Assembly (NCBI RefSeq): GCF_002154225.1
Contig: NZ_MTSE01000002.1
Coordinates: 248,001-312,000 of the forward strand
Origin: Hymenobacter crusticola
GTDB lineage: Bacteria > Bacteroidota > Bacteroidia > Cytophagales > Hymenobacteraceae
Direction: 5' to 3'
Length of the DNA: 64,000 nucleotides
The position numbers and the translations under genes are program-made. Every line of letters starts with the position of its first letter. Position 1 is the first letter of the stretch. The notes beneath the pieces were generated by a model that was not told the DNA's origin, searched no databases, and was given only the letters and a program-made list of their open reading frames with translations. Below, in pieces: positions 63,595 through 64,000 of the stretch.

Positions 63595-64000
63595 TTAAGC
63601 AAACAAACCGAAGTTTCTGCCTTTCTGCGAGATGAAGTTGCGGGCGATGGTTTTCACAGTAGCAGCATCCAGGGGTTCATCAAACGCTTCGGAAGCAGCA
63701 GCGGCCGTGATGGTTTGTCCGGTAGGCGGAGTGGTGTTCGATTGAACGTTGATGGTTGCTTGGGTAACGTTGTCCTCCGCTGGGTAATCAGCAGCAGGGC
63801 TACCAGCACCATATACTGGCGCAGTAACAGCTGGTACAGGACCACCACCATCGGTACCAGAAATCCAGCTCTTAGGTCTAGCACTTAGGTTACTCAAGTC
63901 GCCAGCTACTGCTACGCCACCGCGGCGGAGTAAGCGAATGTGCGACGAGTGACGTGCTTCCACCGAGTGAATATTCAGAGCAGCTTGGAGAATATCCTTA
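63595..64000 (-). CDS. Ferritin-like domain protein, 5' end outside the window
   Basis: The minus-strand frame stays open to the window edge. The codons before the apparent GTG start read DILQAALNIHSVEARHSSHI, so the GTG at 63963 is an internal Val and the gene starts beyond 64000. The ALNIHSVEARHSSHIRLLRR helix with its Glu and His residues is the last helix of ferritin_2-type proteins found in Bacteroidota; iron or oxidant handling is possible. The C-terminal 100 residues are Pro/Ala/Thr-rich and end in FISQKGRNFGLFA. Confidence 0.85.
   Translation of the reverse strand, partial: KDILQAALNIHSVEARHSSHIRLLRRGGVAVAGDLSNLSARPKSWISGTDGGGPVPAVTAPVYGAGSPAADYPAEDNVTQATINVQSNTTPPTGQTITAAAASEAFDEPLDAATVKTIARNFISQKGRNFGLFA

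Overview
The window looks like chromosome of a Bacteroidota bacterium, most probably a Hymenobacter-type member of the Cytophagales. The evidence is a SusC/SusD polysaccharide locus with an ECF sigma/FecR pair, several promoters of the Bacteroidetes type (TTG, about 19-20 bases, TAnnTTTG), general lack of Shine-Dalgarno sites, and families typical of the phylum (DUF2490, DUF3108, DUF4974-type FecR, the gene order rplM-rpsI-rpsB-tsf). No transposase, integrase, phage gene, CRISPR array, rRNA or tRNA was seen. The species assignment is inference; no marker was compared.

Layout. 1-4.8 kb: a SHOCT-like membrane protein, a DUF3089 lipoprotein hydrolase, two tandem roadblock-like paralogs, an 83-base near-perfect palindrome and a carboxypeptidase-regulatory-like membrane protein, then 0.5 kb of AT-rich DNA. 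4.8-7.6 kb: ribosomal operon rplM-rpsI-rpsB-tsf with a good promoter. 7.6-15 kb: a GT39-like membrane enzyme, an RluA-type pseudouridine synthase, a PhoR/PhoB-like two-component pair, a DUF3108 protein, recA and a GNAT enzyme. 15-22 kb: an SDR, a helical unknown, a MoxR ATPase and two parvulin-type folding proteins. 22-25 kb: a partner-switching module (SpoIIE/RsbU-type phosphatase, STAS antagonist, anti-sigma kinase). 25-38 kb: guaB, an SDR, an FRG protein, a DUF2490 porin-like protein, hrpB, MarR plus MFS exporter, a rhodanese, pnuC plus a NadR-like kinase (nicotinamide riboside salvage), an aldose epimerase and a GNAT enzyme.

38-44.8 kb: a TPP riboswitch controlling a TonB-dependent receptor (probably thiamin uptake), a glutaryl-CoA-dehydrogenase-like enzyme and several small unknowns (HIRAN, DUF4177-like, YCII-like). 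45-57.7 kb: a xylan-type polysaccharide utilization locus: ECF sigma, FecR anti-sigma, SusC with an STN signalling domain, SusD, GH2, lipoprotein GH10 xylanase and GH3. Sensing (SusC STN to FecR to sigma), capture (SusC/D) and hydrolysis (GH10 outside, GH2 and GH3 on the products) form one unit. 57.8-64 kb: DUF2267, DUF4268, an unknown protein, ruvB, an AT-rich orphan protein with the N-terminal repeat style of eCIS or polymorphic-toxin cargo, queG, a conserved 62-residue protein and a partial ferritin-like gene cut by the window end.

Two signals cut across genes. First, the palindrome ACCTAGGT (and CCTAGG generally) is strikingly frequent, although CTAG is usually avoided in bacteria. Second, many gaps carry long near-perfect inverted repeats. 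Some are ordinary bidirectional terminators; others look like REP-type dispersed elements, including two between genes of the polysaccharide locus.
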